Assembly: GCA_027488115.1 (NCBI GenBank)
Contig: JAIYCG010000001.1
Coordinates: 1 to 64,000 of the forward strand
DNA: 64,000 bases
Source: Comamonadaceae bacterium
Lineage (GTDB): Bacteria > Pseudomonadota > Gammaproteobacteria > Burkholderiales > Burkholderiaceae_C
Direction of reading: 5' to 3'
A program made the translations under genes and the position numbers. The stretch's first letter is position 1. Every line of letters begins with the position of its first letter. The notes beneath the pieces were generated by a model. The model was not told the DNA's origin and ran no database searches. It saw nothing but the letters and a program-made list of their open reading frames with translations. Shown piece after piece: positions 43,394 to 52,295 of the stretch.

Positions 43394-43548
43394 AAATAAT
43401 TGGGGTCAGATCAACATTAATTTCCAATCAAAGGGGACAAAGACTAAGGGGGGCTGAACGATTTCTGGTACCCCAGCATGAGGAAGCCCCCCTTAGTCTT
43501 TGTCCCCTTTGATTGACCAAATTAATGTTGATCTGACCCCAATTATTT
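43394..43548. repeat. Palindromic repeat element J, complete copy
   Basis: Outer arms AAATAATT-GGGG (43394-43405) and CCCC-AATTATTT (43537-43548) are perfect. The inner stem is identical to element I, and the loop reads CTGGTACCCCAGCATGAGGA. It begins one base after the MFS stop and ends within the stop codon of the convergent aldolase gene. Confidence 0.94.
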
Positions 43549-44314
43549 AATCGGCATAGCCGGGGTTGGTGCGGTCTAGGATGCGCATATTGGCTTCGAA
43601 GTAGAGTCTTTCTCGGTCGCCACGGGGATGGCGGTCGGCGCCTGAGGGGGTTAGGACTCTTTGAATGACCTCGTCGCTAAGGATGTTCAAGTCTTTGCCC
43701 GTGCTCATGGCCAATACCTGGGTTTGACAGGCTTTTTCGAGTTTGTACAAACGCCTGTAAGCCTGAGCAATGGTGTCGCCAACGGTGACCACACCATGGT
43801 TTTTCATAAACAACACCGTTTTGTTGCCCATCAATTGAGCCAGGCGTTCACCTTCTTCGTTGGACGAAGCCAAGCCCGTGTAGGTATCGTCGTAGGCTAT
43901 GCGGCCGTGAAAAAATGCCGCTGTTTGCGTGGCAGGCAACAAACGATTGTCTTGCAACATGTTCAGTGCCGTAGCCCATGGCTGATGTGTGTGCAACACA
44001 ACCTTGGCGCCAGTGAGTCTATGCAGTGGGGCATGGATACTTTGGCAAGACAGTTCAACAACACCTCGGCCCTCCAATGTTTGACCCGCCTCATTGAAAA
44101 TCATCATGTCACTGGCCCGAGCCTCTGACCAATGCAGGCCAAAGGGCAAGACAAAATATTGATCAGTACGTCCTGGCACGCAGGCTGTGAAATGGTTGTC
44201 AATGCCTTCTTCAAATCCATCTAAAACGGCCATTCGCAAAGCTGCCGCTAAATGAACTTTGACCTGTTGAACAGCATCTTGGCTGTTGGGGGTGTGAAGT
44301 GCGTGAACTGTCAT
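43547..44314 (-). CDS. Class II aldolase/adducin-family protein
   Basis: The 255-residue protein has the zinc-site histidines in VLHTHQPWATAL (near 107) and MKNHGVVTVG (near 168), with NHFTACVPGR near the N-terminus. Family members are fuculose-phosphate-type aldolases or decarboxylating relatives. Context gives no pathway. Its stop codon is inside repeat element J. Confidence 0.87.
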   Translation of the reverse strand: MTVHALHTPNSQDAVQQVKVHLAAALRMAVLDGFEEGIDNHFTACVPGRTDQYFVLPFGLHWSEARASDMMIFNEAGQTLEGRGVVELSCQSIHAPLHRLTGAKVVLHTHQPWATALNMLQDNRLLPATQTAAFFHGRIAYDDTYTGLASSNEEGERLAQLMGNKTVLFMKNHGVVTVGDTIAQAYRRLYKLEKACQTQVLAMSTGKDLNILSDEVIQRVLTPSGADRHPRGDRERLYFEANMRILDRTNPGYAD

Positions 44315-44406
44315 GGTTAAACTTCAATGAATTAGATGAAACGTTCTAGAGATTACCCCAAGCTCATTAGAATTCAAGTGGCTTAACCCTTATTTGTGCA
44401 ACCCTT

Positions 44407-45240
44407 GTGACTTTTAGTCTTCCACTGAACCCCAAAGCCACCGGCAATGCCGATACCTTGACGCAACTGCCAAGGTCCTCAGGCGTTTATATCTTCAAAG
44501 GTGCTGGCACACTGCCTCTTTACATTGGCAAAAGCGTGGACATTCGGAGCAGGGTCATGTCCCACATGCGAGCAGAAGACGAAGTTGAAATGATGTCTCA
44601 AACCATGCACGTTGAGTGCATTGAAACAGCAGGTGAAATTGGCGCCCTGTTGTTGGAGTCACATCTGATTAAAAGTCTGAATCCTATTTTCAATGTTCGT
44701 TTAAGGCGACTTCGCAGTCTTTGTACGCTTCAAATTGTGAAGCAGGGCGAAGGCTGGATGCCCGCTATTGTGAACGGCAAGGATTTAGGTTTAGGAAAGG
44801 TCGACGGACTCTATGGCCTGTTTGGCTCGGTCCATGCTGCGCAAAGTAAACTGCGTGAATTGGCAGACCAGCATCGCTTGTGTTTAGGATTATTGGGACT
44901 TGAAAAAATAAGCAAACGCGGTTGTTTTGGGCTTCAAGTTAAAACATGTTTGGGGGCGTGTGTGGGCCATGAAGAAAGGCCTGATCACGATGAACGATTG
45001 CTGAACGCATTGACGGACATGAAGGTGCACGCCTGGCCTTTTGAGGGCGCCATTGAGTTGGTTGAGCAAAGTGGCGATTGGATTCAACGACACCGCATTC
45101 AAGATTGGCGCTATTTAGGCACCACCTGCTCAAAATCAAGCGCTTTGAAGGTCAGTGTTCAACAGAGTTTTGACTTAGACACCTACAAAATTTTGGTCAA
45201 GCCCATCATGCTTGGAAATGCGCAAATTGAAACTGTTTAG
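44407..45240 (+). CDS. cho: GIY-YIG endonuclease, Cho (UvrC homologue)-like
   Basis: The 277-residue protein has an N-terminal GIY-YIG domain: GVYIFKGAGTLPLYIGKSVDIRSRVMSH (about 25-52), ETAGEIGALLLESHLIKSLNP and then NVRLRR. A cysteine-containing segment (CLGLLGLEKISKRGCFGLQVKTCLGAC) matches Cho and the UvrC middle region. Cho makes the 3' incision in nucleotide excision repair. The C-terminal HhH and RNase H-like parts of UvrC are absent. It starts at GTG. Confidence 0.82.
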   Translation: MTFSLPLNPKATGNADTLTQLPRSSGVYIFKGAGTLPLYIGKSVDIRSRVMSHMRAEDEVEMMSQTMHVECIETAGEIGALLLESHLIKSLNPIFNVRLRRLRSLCTLQIVKQGEGWMPAIVNGKDLGLGKVDGLYGLFGSVHAAQSKLRELADQHRLCLGLLGLEKISKRGCFGLQVKTCLGACVGHEERPDHDERLLNALTDMKVHAWPFEGAIELVEQSGDWIQRHRIQDWRYLGTTCSKSSALKVSVQQSFDLDTYKILVKPIMLGNAQIETV

Positions 45241-45334
45241 CAGGCGGAAGGCGTTAACGACAGTCTGATGGGGCATTTGCTTAGAAGTATTGGACAATAC
45301 AGTTCTTAACGACTCGTCAGGTTTTCAAGCGCTT

Positions 45335-46294
45335 ATGGCAATTCAATGGTTTCCCGGACACATGCACCTCACGCGCAAAGCGATTGAGGAGCGCATCAAA
45401 GACATTGATGTGGTCATTGAAATGTTGGATGCCAGATTGCCCGGTTCAAGTGCCAATCCCATGTTGGCGCAACTGATTCAAGGCAAGCCAGGCTTGAAGG
45501 TTCTTAGCAAACAAGATTTGGCCGATCCCGAACGCACGCTCATGTGGTTAGCCCATTACAACGCCATGCCCAACGTCAAGGCCATCGGCCTTGATACCAG
45601 CATGGTCTCACCCGCCAAGGCTTTGATTGAGGCGTGTCACCAATTGGCACCCCATCGGGGCGGCATGGCCAAGCCAATGCGAGTCCTCATTTGCGGCATT
45701 CCCAATGTGGGTAAGTCGACTTTGATCAATACCCTCAAGGGCAAGAAAGCGGCTAAGACCGGAGATGAAGCGGGTGTGACCAAACTGGAGCAGCGCATCA
45801 CCTTGGCGGACGATTTTTATTTGTACGACACCCCCGGCGTTTTGTGGCCGCGCATCATTGTGGAAAAGAGTGGCTATAACTTGGCAGCCAGTGGCGCTAT
45901 TGGGGTCAATGCATTTGACGATGAGGAGGTGGCTTTAGAGCTGCTTCACTATTTGATCGCCCAATACCCCGCCGTGTTGAACGCCCGTTACAAAGTAGCC
46001 AACGTGACTGAGCACACTGATGAAAGCATGTTGGAAGCCATTGCGCGGTATAGAGGTGCCATTCAAAGCGGCGGTCGCGTCAATACCACCAAGGCCGCTG
46101 AGATTGTGATTCACGATTTCAGATCAGCAGCTCTGGGAAGACTGACCCTAGAGACACCTCTAGAGTTTGCAGATTGGTTGGCGTCTGGTTTGAAGGCTGA
46201 CGCAGAGCGAGCGCTTCGCAAGGAGGCACTTCATCAAGAGAAGAAAGCTGCGCGCAAAACCAAAACCAAAACCAAAACCAAAATTAAAAGTTAA
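45335..46294 (+). CDS. ylqF: YlqF/RbgA-type ribosome biogenesis GTPase
   Basis: The 319-residue circularly permuted GTPase starts MAIQWFPGHM, the family start, at 45335; 15 upstream codons are open but not family-like. The G4 motif SKQDL comes before G1 GIPNVGKSTL and G3 DTPGV, as expected for permuted GTPases. The C-terminus ends in alternating KT residues from a short DNA repeat. It assists large ribosomal subunit assembly. Confidence 0.92.
   Translation: MAIQWFPGHMHLTRKAIEERIKDIDVVIEMLDARLPGSSANPMLAQLIQGKPGLKVLSKQDLADPERTLMWLAHYNAMPNVKAIGLDTSMVSPAKALIEACHQLAPHRGGMAKPMRVLICGIPNVGKSTLINTLKGKKAAKTGDEAGVTKLEQRITLADDFYLYDTPGVLWPRIIVEKSGYNLAASGAIGVNAFDDEEVALELLHYLIAQYPAVLNARYKVANVTEHTDESMLEAIARYRGAIQSGGRVNTTKAAEIVIHDFRSAALGRLTLETPLEFADWLASGLKADAERALRKEALHQEKKAARKTKTKTKTKIKS
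46256..46285 (+). repeat. AAAACC tandem repeat encoding a KT tail
   Basis: Four exact AAAACC units and one AAAATT unit lie in frame at the end of ylqF and give KTKTKTKTKI. Unit number could vary by slippage without shifting the frame, since each unit is six bases. A basic tail suits rRNA contact, but this is inference. Confidence 0.75.
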
Positions 46295-46305
46295 ACACGA
46301 AAAGC

Positions 46306-46734
46306 TCAAGGCTGAATGAACAGGACGGGTACTTTAGAAGCACCCGCTACGCGCTGAGCCACAGACCCCAGCACAGTGTCAGCCCATGCAGAGCGGCCTT
46401 TGGTGCCCATGATGATCATGTCAAAGCCACCCGATTTGGCTTCCTTGATAATTTGAGCACTGGGATGCCCAAACTTGATGGCCATGTCGTGAGCGACATT
46501 GGCTTTGTTTAAAAACTTAATGGCCCAAGCTAAATGGGTATCTGCACTTTCACGCAGATAGTCTTCGACTGCGCCTTTGGGGGTGTATTTTTTAAAAAGT
46601 TTGAGGGATGAGTCGTCTTGGACGGTCATGAGGGTGATGTGGTTTTCACCCTTCATGTTTTTAAAGAGAGCTACAGCATATTTCACCGCTGCCTCAGAAG
46701 CTTTTGAGCCGTCAATTGCTATCAGGTATTTCAT
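46306..46734 (-). CDS. UspA-family universal stress protein
   Basis: The 142-residue protein begins MKYLIAIDGSKASEAAV and has the ATP-binding signature GTKGRSAWADTVLGSVAQRV near its C-terminus (G-x2-G-x9-GS pattern). Starts at 46734, 46740 and 46770 are possible; 46734 matches the family and is preceded by GAAAG. A perfect TTGAT-N4-ATCAA box lies 53 to 66 bases upstream, so oxygen limitation probably induces it. Confidence 0.88.
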   Translation of the reverse strand: MKYLIAIDGSKASEAAVKYAVALFKNMKGENHITLMTVQDDSSLKLFKKYTPKGAVEDYLRESADTHLAWAIKFLNKANVAHDMAIKFGHPSAQIIKEAKSGGFDMIIMGTKGRSAWADTVLGSVAQRVAGASKVPVLFIQP

Positions 46735-46786
46735 GTCCATCTTTCGAAGTGATGGACAGATGGTAGGCATTCAGTTTTTGAACACC

Positions 46787-46800
46787 TTGATTTGGATCAA
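46787..46800. promoter_or_regulatory. FNR/ANR-type binding site upstream of uspA
   Basis: TTGATTTGGATCAA matches the FNR consensus TTGAT-N4-ATCAA at all ten fixed bases. It lies between uspA and a Bug gene 3' end, placed to serve only uspA. FNR/ANR control of usp genes is known in proteobacteria. The regulator gene itself is not in this window. Confidence 0.65.
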
Positions 46801-46804
46801 GTTT

Positions 46805-47782
46805 TTATTTGTCTAACTTGATACCGGTCTCTTGAACAATGTTGTTCCAGCGATTTTGAATTTTCTTTTGCCAGGCTTGCGTTTCTTCAAGGTTCATGTC
46901 GAAATAAACACCGCCCGCAGATTTGACTTTGTCCATCACATCGGGGTGGTTGGCGGCCTTCACAATGGCAGCATTGAGCCTTCGCTGAACTGCTACAGGT
47001 GTGCCAGTCGGTACGGCATAGACTGTGTAACTTTGCAATTCAAGATCTTTCAGGCCTTGCTCTTCCATGGTGGGCACGTTGGGCAACAGTGGCAAACGGT
47101 TGGCGCCAAAAACACCCAAAGGAATGAGTTTGCCAGTGGCAATAAAGGGAGCCACTTCGCTGTAAAAAGCGGAGACCAACTGAACTTGACCTGAGGCTGC
47201 ATCGGTCATTGCAGGCACATTGGCCTTGTAGGGCACGTATTGCATTTTGGTGCCCGTGCGCACCGAAAATGCGGCGCATACAAAATGGCCCACAGTGGCT
47301 GTGCCGCTGCCGCCACAATCCAATGTTGTATTTTTGGCTTTGGCATAGGCCAGCAACTCAGCCACATTTTTAACCCCTAGCTGCGCGTTGACCATCAAGA
47401 TGGGGTAGCCAGCAATGGTGAGCCCCACTGTGGAAAAGTCTTTGTTGGCGTCATATCGAACGGGTACGCCCAGTTGTCCAATCAAGCCCATTTCGTTTTG
47501 ACTACCCATGAACAAGGTGTGACCATCGGGGTCGGCTTTGGCAGCAGCATCGCCTGCAATGGCGCCTGAGGCACCGGGCTTGTTTTCAACCATGATGGGC
47601 TGCCCCAACTCGGCTTGAAGGTGCGGTTGGTGGCGCCTGGCGTAAATGTCAACCACGCCACCTGGTGCAGCAGAGGTGATTAACTTGATGGGTTTACTGG
47701 GCCAACTTTGAGCCAGGACAGCTTGTGGCAAGCCTGCACCGATGATCAGGGATATAACGCCGCTGAAAACGAGATGTCTCAT
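46805..47782 (-). CDS. TctC/Bug-family periplasmic binding protein 3
   Basis: The 325-residue protein has a signal peptide ending near AVLAQS and the signature WPSKPIKLITSAAPGGVVDIYARR, with KADPDGHTLFMGS and YVPYKANVPAMTDAASGQV. It lies downstream of the ABC importer genes on the same strand, 50 bases after the permease, but is a different transporter class. Ligand unknown. Confidence 0.87.
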   Translation of the reverse strand: MRHLVFSGVISLIIGAGLPQAVLAQSWPSKPIKLITSAAPGGVVDIYARRHQPHLQAELGQPIMVENKPGASGAIAGDAAAKADPDGHTLFMGSQNEMGLIGQLGVPVRYDANKDFSTVGLTIAGYPILMVNAQLGVKNVAELLAYAKAKNTTLDCGGSGTATVGHFVCAAFSVRTGTKMQYVPYKANVPAMTDAASGQVQLVSAFYSEVAPFIATGKLIPLGVFGANRLPLLPNVPTMEEQGLKDLELQSYTVYAVPTGTPVAVQRRLNAAIVKAANHPDVMDKVKSAGGVYFDMNLEETQAWQKKIQNRWNNIVQETGIKLDK

Positions 47783-47832
47783 AAAGTTTCCTTGACTGAT
47801 TGACCAGTTTCTTTGCAGACTTGGCTGTGGCC

Positions 47833-48705
47833 TTATTCTTTGACAGATCCTGTCATGCCAGACACGTAGTACTCGACAAAAAACGAGTAAATGAAGGCCA
47901 CAGGCAGCGAGCCAAAAAGTGCGCCTGCCATGAGGGCACCCCAGTGGTAAACATCGCCTTCAACCAATTCTGTGACCACACCAACAGGCACCGTTTTGAC
48001 TTCACTGGATGAGACAAACGTGAGTGCGTAGATGAACTCATTCCAAGATAAAGTGAATGCAAAGATGCCCGCAGAAATAAGGCCGGGAACCGACAAAGGC
48101 AAAATGATTTTGATCAAAATTTCCCAGCGGTTGGCGCCGTCAATCATGGCGCACTCTTCCAATTCAAATGGAATGGTGCGAAAGTAACCCATGAGCAACC
48201 AAGTGCAAAAAGGGATGAGAAAGGTGGGGTAGGTGAGGATGAGCGCCAAACGGGTGTCAAACAAACCCAACTGAAACACGACCGAAGCCAGCGGAATGAA
48301 CAAAATAGAAGGCGGCACCAGGTAGGCTAAGAAAATGGCAAGACCGGTATGTTTAGCGCCTTTGAAACGCAAGCGTTCAATGGCATAAGCCGCCAAGACC
48401 GAAGCAAACAGAGAGAAGAAGGTGGCCGTGACCGAGACCACCACGGTGTTCCACATCCACTGAGGGTAGGCGGTGCGAAACAACAGTTTCTCAACGTGTG
48501 CCAGGGTGGGGTTAATGATCCAAAAGGGGTTGCCATCGCGCGACAACAATTCGTTGTCGGGTTTGAAAGCCGTGATACCCATCCAATAAAAAGGAAAGAG
48601 CAAGACGAATAAAAACGCCAACAAGGGAAAATATGTTTTGAAAAGTTTGGTGGCATTGCTGTCCAAATAGGACATGCCCACATTGTCTTGTGTGTCTTTG
48701 CTCAT
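47833..48705 (-). CDS. ABC transporter permease, MalG-type
   Basis: About 290 residues with six membrane segments and the EAA motif region ELEECAMIDGANRWEILIKIILPLSVPG. Start 48705 overlaps the upstream permease stop as ATGA; the frame is open much further but only as a shadow of that gene. It forms the inner-membrane pore with the MalF-type partner. Confidence 0.9.
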   Translation of the reverse strand: MSKDTQDNVGMSYLDSNATKLFKTYFPLLAFLFVLLFPFYWMGITAFKPDNELLSRDGNPFWIINPTLAHVEKLLFRTAYPQWMWNTVVVSVTATFFSLFASVLAAYAIERLRFKGAKHTGLAIFLAYLVPPSILFIPLASVVFQLGLFDTRLALILTYPTFLIPFCTWLLMGYFRTIPFELEECAMIDGANRWEILIKIILPLSVPGLISAGIFAFTLSWNEFIYALTFVSSSEVKTVPVGVVTELVEGDVYHWGALMAGALFGSLPVAFIYSFFVEYYVSGMTGSVKE

Positions 48706-49613
48706 TTGTCGCTGCCGCCTTGTTGCCATGTGCGGCGTTGGAGTCCGAAATAACTGAAGAGAATGGCGGCCAACAAGAAGGGCACCATGGCAATGGCAAT
48801 GGCAGCGCCTTCTCCCAATGCGCCACCCGAGATGGCGCGCTGGAAGGACAGGGTGGCCATGAGGTGCGTGGCATTCAGTGGCCCACCTCGTGTCAGCACG
48901 TAAATGAGTTGGAAGTCTGTGAAGGTGAAGAGCACAGAGAAGGTCATGGTGACCGCAATGATGGGGGTGAGCAATGGCAAAGTCACATGCCAAAACTGCT
49001 GCCAGGGTGTAGCGCCATCAATGGCGGACGCTTCGTAATAGGAGGGCGATATGGTTTGCAAACCGGCCAGCAAGGTAATGGCCACAAAGGGCACGCCGCG
49101 CCATACGTTGGCAGACAGGGTGGCAAAACGGGCATTCCAAGGTGAGCCTAAGAAGTCAATGTACGTGTCGATCCAGCCCATTTTGACCAGCACCCAACTG
49201 ATGATGGAAAACTGCGAATCGAAAATCCACCAGAATGCAATGGCAGAAAGTGCGGTGGGCACAATGTAGGGCAGCAAAATGACTGCACGGAAAAATGATT
49301 TAAAGCGCAAATTTTTGTTCAACAACAAAGCCAACCAAAGCCCCAAGAAAAACTTGAGCACACTGGCCACGGTGGTGTAAAACATGGTGTTGAACAAGGC
49401 CAACTGAGTGACGCTGTCTGAGAGCAAGAAGATGTAGTTTTCTAGACCAATCCATTCGCCACCTCTGCCGATTTTGGTATCGGTAAAACCCAGCCAAACA
49501 CCCAAGCCAAGAGGGTATGTCAGAAACAGCAGCAACAAAACTGCAGCTGGCATCATGAAGATCAAGCCGAGCACATTGCGGCTGTTCTGAATTCTCTCAA
49601 GCAAGGGTGTCAT
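48702..49613 (-). CDS. ABC transporter permease, MalF/UgpA-type
   Basis: The 303-residue protein has six membrane segments and an EAA-type loop (YYEASAIDGATPWQQFWHVTLPLLTP). Its C-terminus overlaps the MalG-type gene by four bases. The order binding protein, MalF, MalG on the minus strand with the ATPase upstream is a standard carbohydrate-uptake-1 operon. Confidence 0.9.
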   Translation of the reverse strand: MTPLLERIQNSRNVLGLIFMMPAAVLLLLFLTYPLGLGVWLGFTDTKIGRGGEWIGLENYIFLLSDSVTQLALFNTMFYTTVASVLKFFLGLWLALLLNKNLRFKSFFRAVILLPYIVPTALSAIAFWWIFDSQFSIISWVLVKMGWIDTYIDFLGSPWNARFATLSANVWRGVPFVAITLLAGLQTISPSYYEASAIDGATPWQQFWHVTLPLLTPIIAVTMTFSVLFTFTDFQLIYVLTRGGPLNATHLMATLSFQRAISGGALGEGAAIAIAMVPFLLAAILFSYFGLQRRTWQQGGSDK

Positions 49614-49639
49614 GGGTTCTTTTCAGTTTTGAAACAGTA

Positions 49640-50971
49640 TCAAACTTTGTAGTAACGTTCAGCACGTTTCTGTGCGCGTTCTGCCGCTTCCTTAGGTGTT
49701 TTAGCACCGCTGGCAGCTTCAGCCACCATGTTGACCACAATGAAGTCGGCACCGGCACCAGCTGATGCATAACCCAGTTTGCCTGCATAGCCAGCGGGAC
49801 GCATGTTTTTCACGGCGTCGCGGTAGGCTGTGTGCTTTGGATCGGATGTCCAAATGGCAGACTTGGTGTAGAAGTCTAGTGGTGGCGCAATGTAACCGCC
49901 AGCCGCTGTGAGCCAAGGGTCGAACTGCTCTTTTTCCATCATGAAGCGCAAGAACTCCTTGGCAGCATTGGGAAACTTGGTGTACTTCATGACCATTTGG
50001 TTGAAGAACAGGTGTGACTCTGTAGGTGTGCCAACTGGGCCAACGGGGTAAGGCGCGTGGAACACATCTGAATTCAATGCGCGCACTTTTTCATCGGGCG
50101 ATGTTTTGGTGGCGTAGTAAATGGAGATGCCGTTGTTGGTCAGGCTAATTTGGCCATCCAAGAATGCTTTGTTGTTGTTGGGGTCAAGCCAAGAGAGTGT
50201 GCCAGGAATGAACTGTGCGTACATTTCTTTGGCGTATTCCAGTGCCTTGATGGTTTCTGGGCTATCGATCACCACCTTGTTGTTGGCGTCAACCAATTTG
50301 CCGCCGAAGGCCCACAAGAGCCAGTTGCACCAGAGGCCGTCGCCAGTGGCATTGCCCAAAGCAAAGCCAGAAGGTGTGCCTTTTTCTTTAAGAGCTTTCA
50401 ACAACTTCATGAAGTTGTCGGTGTCTTTAGGGAATGTGTCAAAGCCAGCCGCTTTAACTTGGCTTTGACGGTAAACCAACATGGCCCCTGCCGCACCCAG
50501 AGGCACGCCAATCCATTTTTTGCCATCGGGTTTGAGGTAGGCGTGGCATGAAGGGAAGAAGCCACCATATTTTTTGCCCAAATACTCACACAGGTCAGTC
50601 ACGTCCAACAGCTTTTCTGGGTAGAGGTTGGCATCGTCGTTGGTAGACAAAATGATGTCAGGGCCTGCGCCCGTGTTGGCAGCCACAGCGGCTTTGGGTC
50701 GAACATCTTCCCAGCCTTCGTTGTCTACACGAACTTCAATGCCAGTCGTCTCTGTGAATTTCTTCACGTTGGCCATGTAGGCGTCAATGTCGCCTTGCAC
50801 AAAACGGCTCCAGCGCAGAACGCGCAGCTTGGCACCTTTTTCAGGCTTGAAGCTGAGGTTTTGGGCTTGGACCGCAGGGCTGACAGCCATGGCACCCATG
50901 CCCAGTGTGGTGGAAGCTGCCGCAACGCCGGCTGAGCTTTCCAGAAAGTTACGTCGATTGAGTTTTGCCAT
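49640..50971 (-). CDS. ABC importer substrate-binding protein, family 1, Tat-type signal
   Basis: About 443 residues. The N-terminus has the twin-arginine motif RRNFLESSAG, so export by the Tat route is likely, with cleavage near VQAQ. The mature part resembles sugar- or polyol-binding proteins of family 1 (LRVLRWSRFVQGDIDAYMANVKKFTE). Start 50971 is chosen because the signal begins there and GGAG lies upstream. The ligand is unknown. Confidence 0.87.
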   Translation of the reverse strand: MAKLNRRNFLESSAGVAAASTTLGMGAMAVSPAVQAQNLSFKPEKGAKLRVLRWSRFVQGDIDAYMANVKKFTETTGIEVRVDNEGWEDVRPKAAVAANTGAGPDIILSTNDDANLYPEKLLDVTDLCEYLGKKYGGFFPSCHAYLKPDGKKWIGVPLGAAGAMLVYRQSQVKAAGFDTFPKDTDNFMKLLKALKEKGTPSGFALGNATGDGLWCNWLLWAFGGKLVDANNKVVIDSPETIKALEYAKEMYAQFIPGTLSWLDPNNNKAFLDGQISLTNNGISIYYATKTSPDEKVRALNSDVFHAPYPVGPVGTPTESHLFFNQMVMKYTKFPNAAKEFLRFMMEKEQFDPWLTAAGGYIAPPLDFYTKSAIWTSDPKHTAYRDAVKNMRPAGYAGKLGYASAGAGADFIVVNMVAEAASGAKTPKEAAERAQKRAERYYKV

Positions 50972-51037
50972 GAAATGTCTCCTTTTGAGTGGTTGAGCGA
51001 CGAGAGAGAAAAACAAAAAATGAAATGATTTTTTAAA

Positions 51038-52111
51038 TTAGGCAAGCAAGCGCATGCCAGTTGCTGCATCAAATACATGCGACCGCGACATATCAGGTTG
51101 CAAATGAATGGTGCTACCCAATTTGAATTCATGTCTTTCACGGAATACCGCAGAAAACTCGACGCCTTCGTGACGGCAAGCCACGAAGGTGTCCATGCCA
51201 GTGGGTTCCATGACAGCCACATGCGCTGATATGCCGCCTGCATCGACCAAGGACAAGTGTTCTGGGCGAGTGCCAAAAACCACAGGCTGGCCGTTTTGCC
51301 CTTTGACGGGGTGTGGCAGATCCAGTTTGAGACCATCGTTCAATTCAACTTGGCAACCGCCCGCATTGACCAGCAATTTGCCGGGCAAGAAGTTCATGGC
51401 AGGTGAGCCAATGAAGCCTGCAACAAACTGGTTCGCCGGAAAGTCATAAAGTTCCAAAGGTGAGCCGGTTTGCTCAATGCGACCATCGCGCATGACCACA
51501 ATTTGATCGCCCATGGTCATGGCCTCGATTTGATCGTGGGTGACATAAATGGAAGTGGTTTGCAAACGCTGATGCAATTCCTTGATTTCGCTTCGCATGG
51601 CCACTCGAAGTTTGGCATCGAGGTTGGACAAGGGTTCGTCAAACAAAAACACTTGGGGGTCGCGAACAATGGCGCGGCCCATGGCCACTCGCTGTCGCTG
51701 GCCGCCAGAAAGCTGACGTGGGTAGCGTTCAAGCAAAGAGCCCAGTGCCAAAATATCGGCAGCACGGGCTACTTTTTTGTCAATCTCATCTTGCGGGCGT
51801 TTGGCAAGCATCAGCGAGAAGGCCATGTTCTCGCCAACAGTCATGTGGGGGTACAAGGCATAGTTTTGGAAAACCATGGCAATGTCGCGTTCTTTGGGGG
51901 GCAGGTCATTGACTTGCCGATTGCCAATGTGGATTTCTCCACCACTGATTTCTTCCAAGCCGGCAATCATTCGCAGCAATGTGGATTTGCCGCAACCAGA
52001 GGGGCCCACTAACACGGTGAACGAGCCGTCTTTGATTTCAATATCGACCCCGTGGAGAATGGGGACTTCGCCAAAGTTCTTCTTGACGGTACGGATCGAT
52101 ACACTGGCCAT
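51038..52111 (-). CDS. ABC importer ATPase, MalK/UgpC-type
   Basis: The 357-residue ATPase has Walker [10 protein letters not shown], signature [19 protein letters not shown], Walker [15 protein letters not shown] and switch His in [12 protein letters not shown]-terminal TOBE-type domain follows ([14 protein letters not shown]). It powers the neighbouring permease pair and is first in the operon. Confidence 0.92.
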   Translation of the reverse strand: MASVSIRTVKKNFGEVPILHGVDIEIKDGSFTVLVGPSGCGKSTLLRMIAGLEEISGGEIHIGNRQVNDLPPKERDIAMVFQNYALYPHMTVGENMAFSLMLAKRPQDEIDKKVARAADILALGSLLERYPRQLSGGQRQRVAMGRAIVRDPQVFLFDEPLSNLDAKLRVAMRSEIKELHQRLQTTSIYVTHDQIEAMTMGDQIVVMRDGRIEQTGSPLELYDFPANQFVAGFIGSPAMNFLPGKLLVNAGGCQVELNDGLKLDLPHPVKGQNGQPVVFGTRPEHLSLVDAGGISAHVAVMEPTGMDTFVACRHEGVEFSAVFRERHEFKLGSTIHLQPDMSRSHVFDAATGMRLLA

Positions 52112-52295
52112 TCGCAAATTCCTCGATAAACGCCTCAGTGATTCAATGAATCACAGGCAAACTGCTCAAACTAAGCTGCAGTATCACACCCTTGAGGTGT
52201 CTTTCTTATCCAAGATTACCCTAATTGGTCAGACCAGATTGCGTGTCCTTTGGCTCCAATCAGATCCTTGCGACTTGTCCTAGAATGATTCCACC

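Noticed and set aside
3268..43548. Palindromic repeats as integron attC sites
   Set aside because: The arms lack the RYYYAAC/GTTRRRY core sites, the copies are not regularly spaced behind single cassettes, and no integrase gene is present.
43661..44128. 155-residue plus-strand open frame inside the class II aldolase gene
   Set aside because: It is antisense to the zinc-site region of the aldolase, with no supporting signals.
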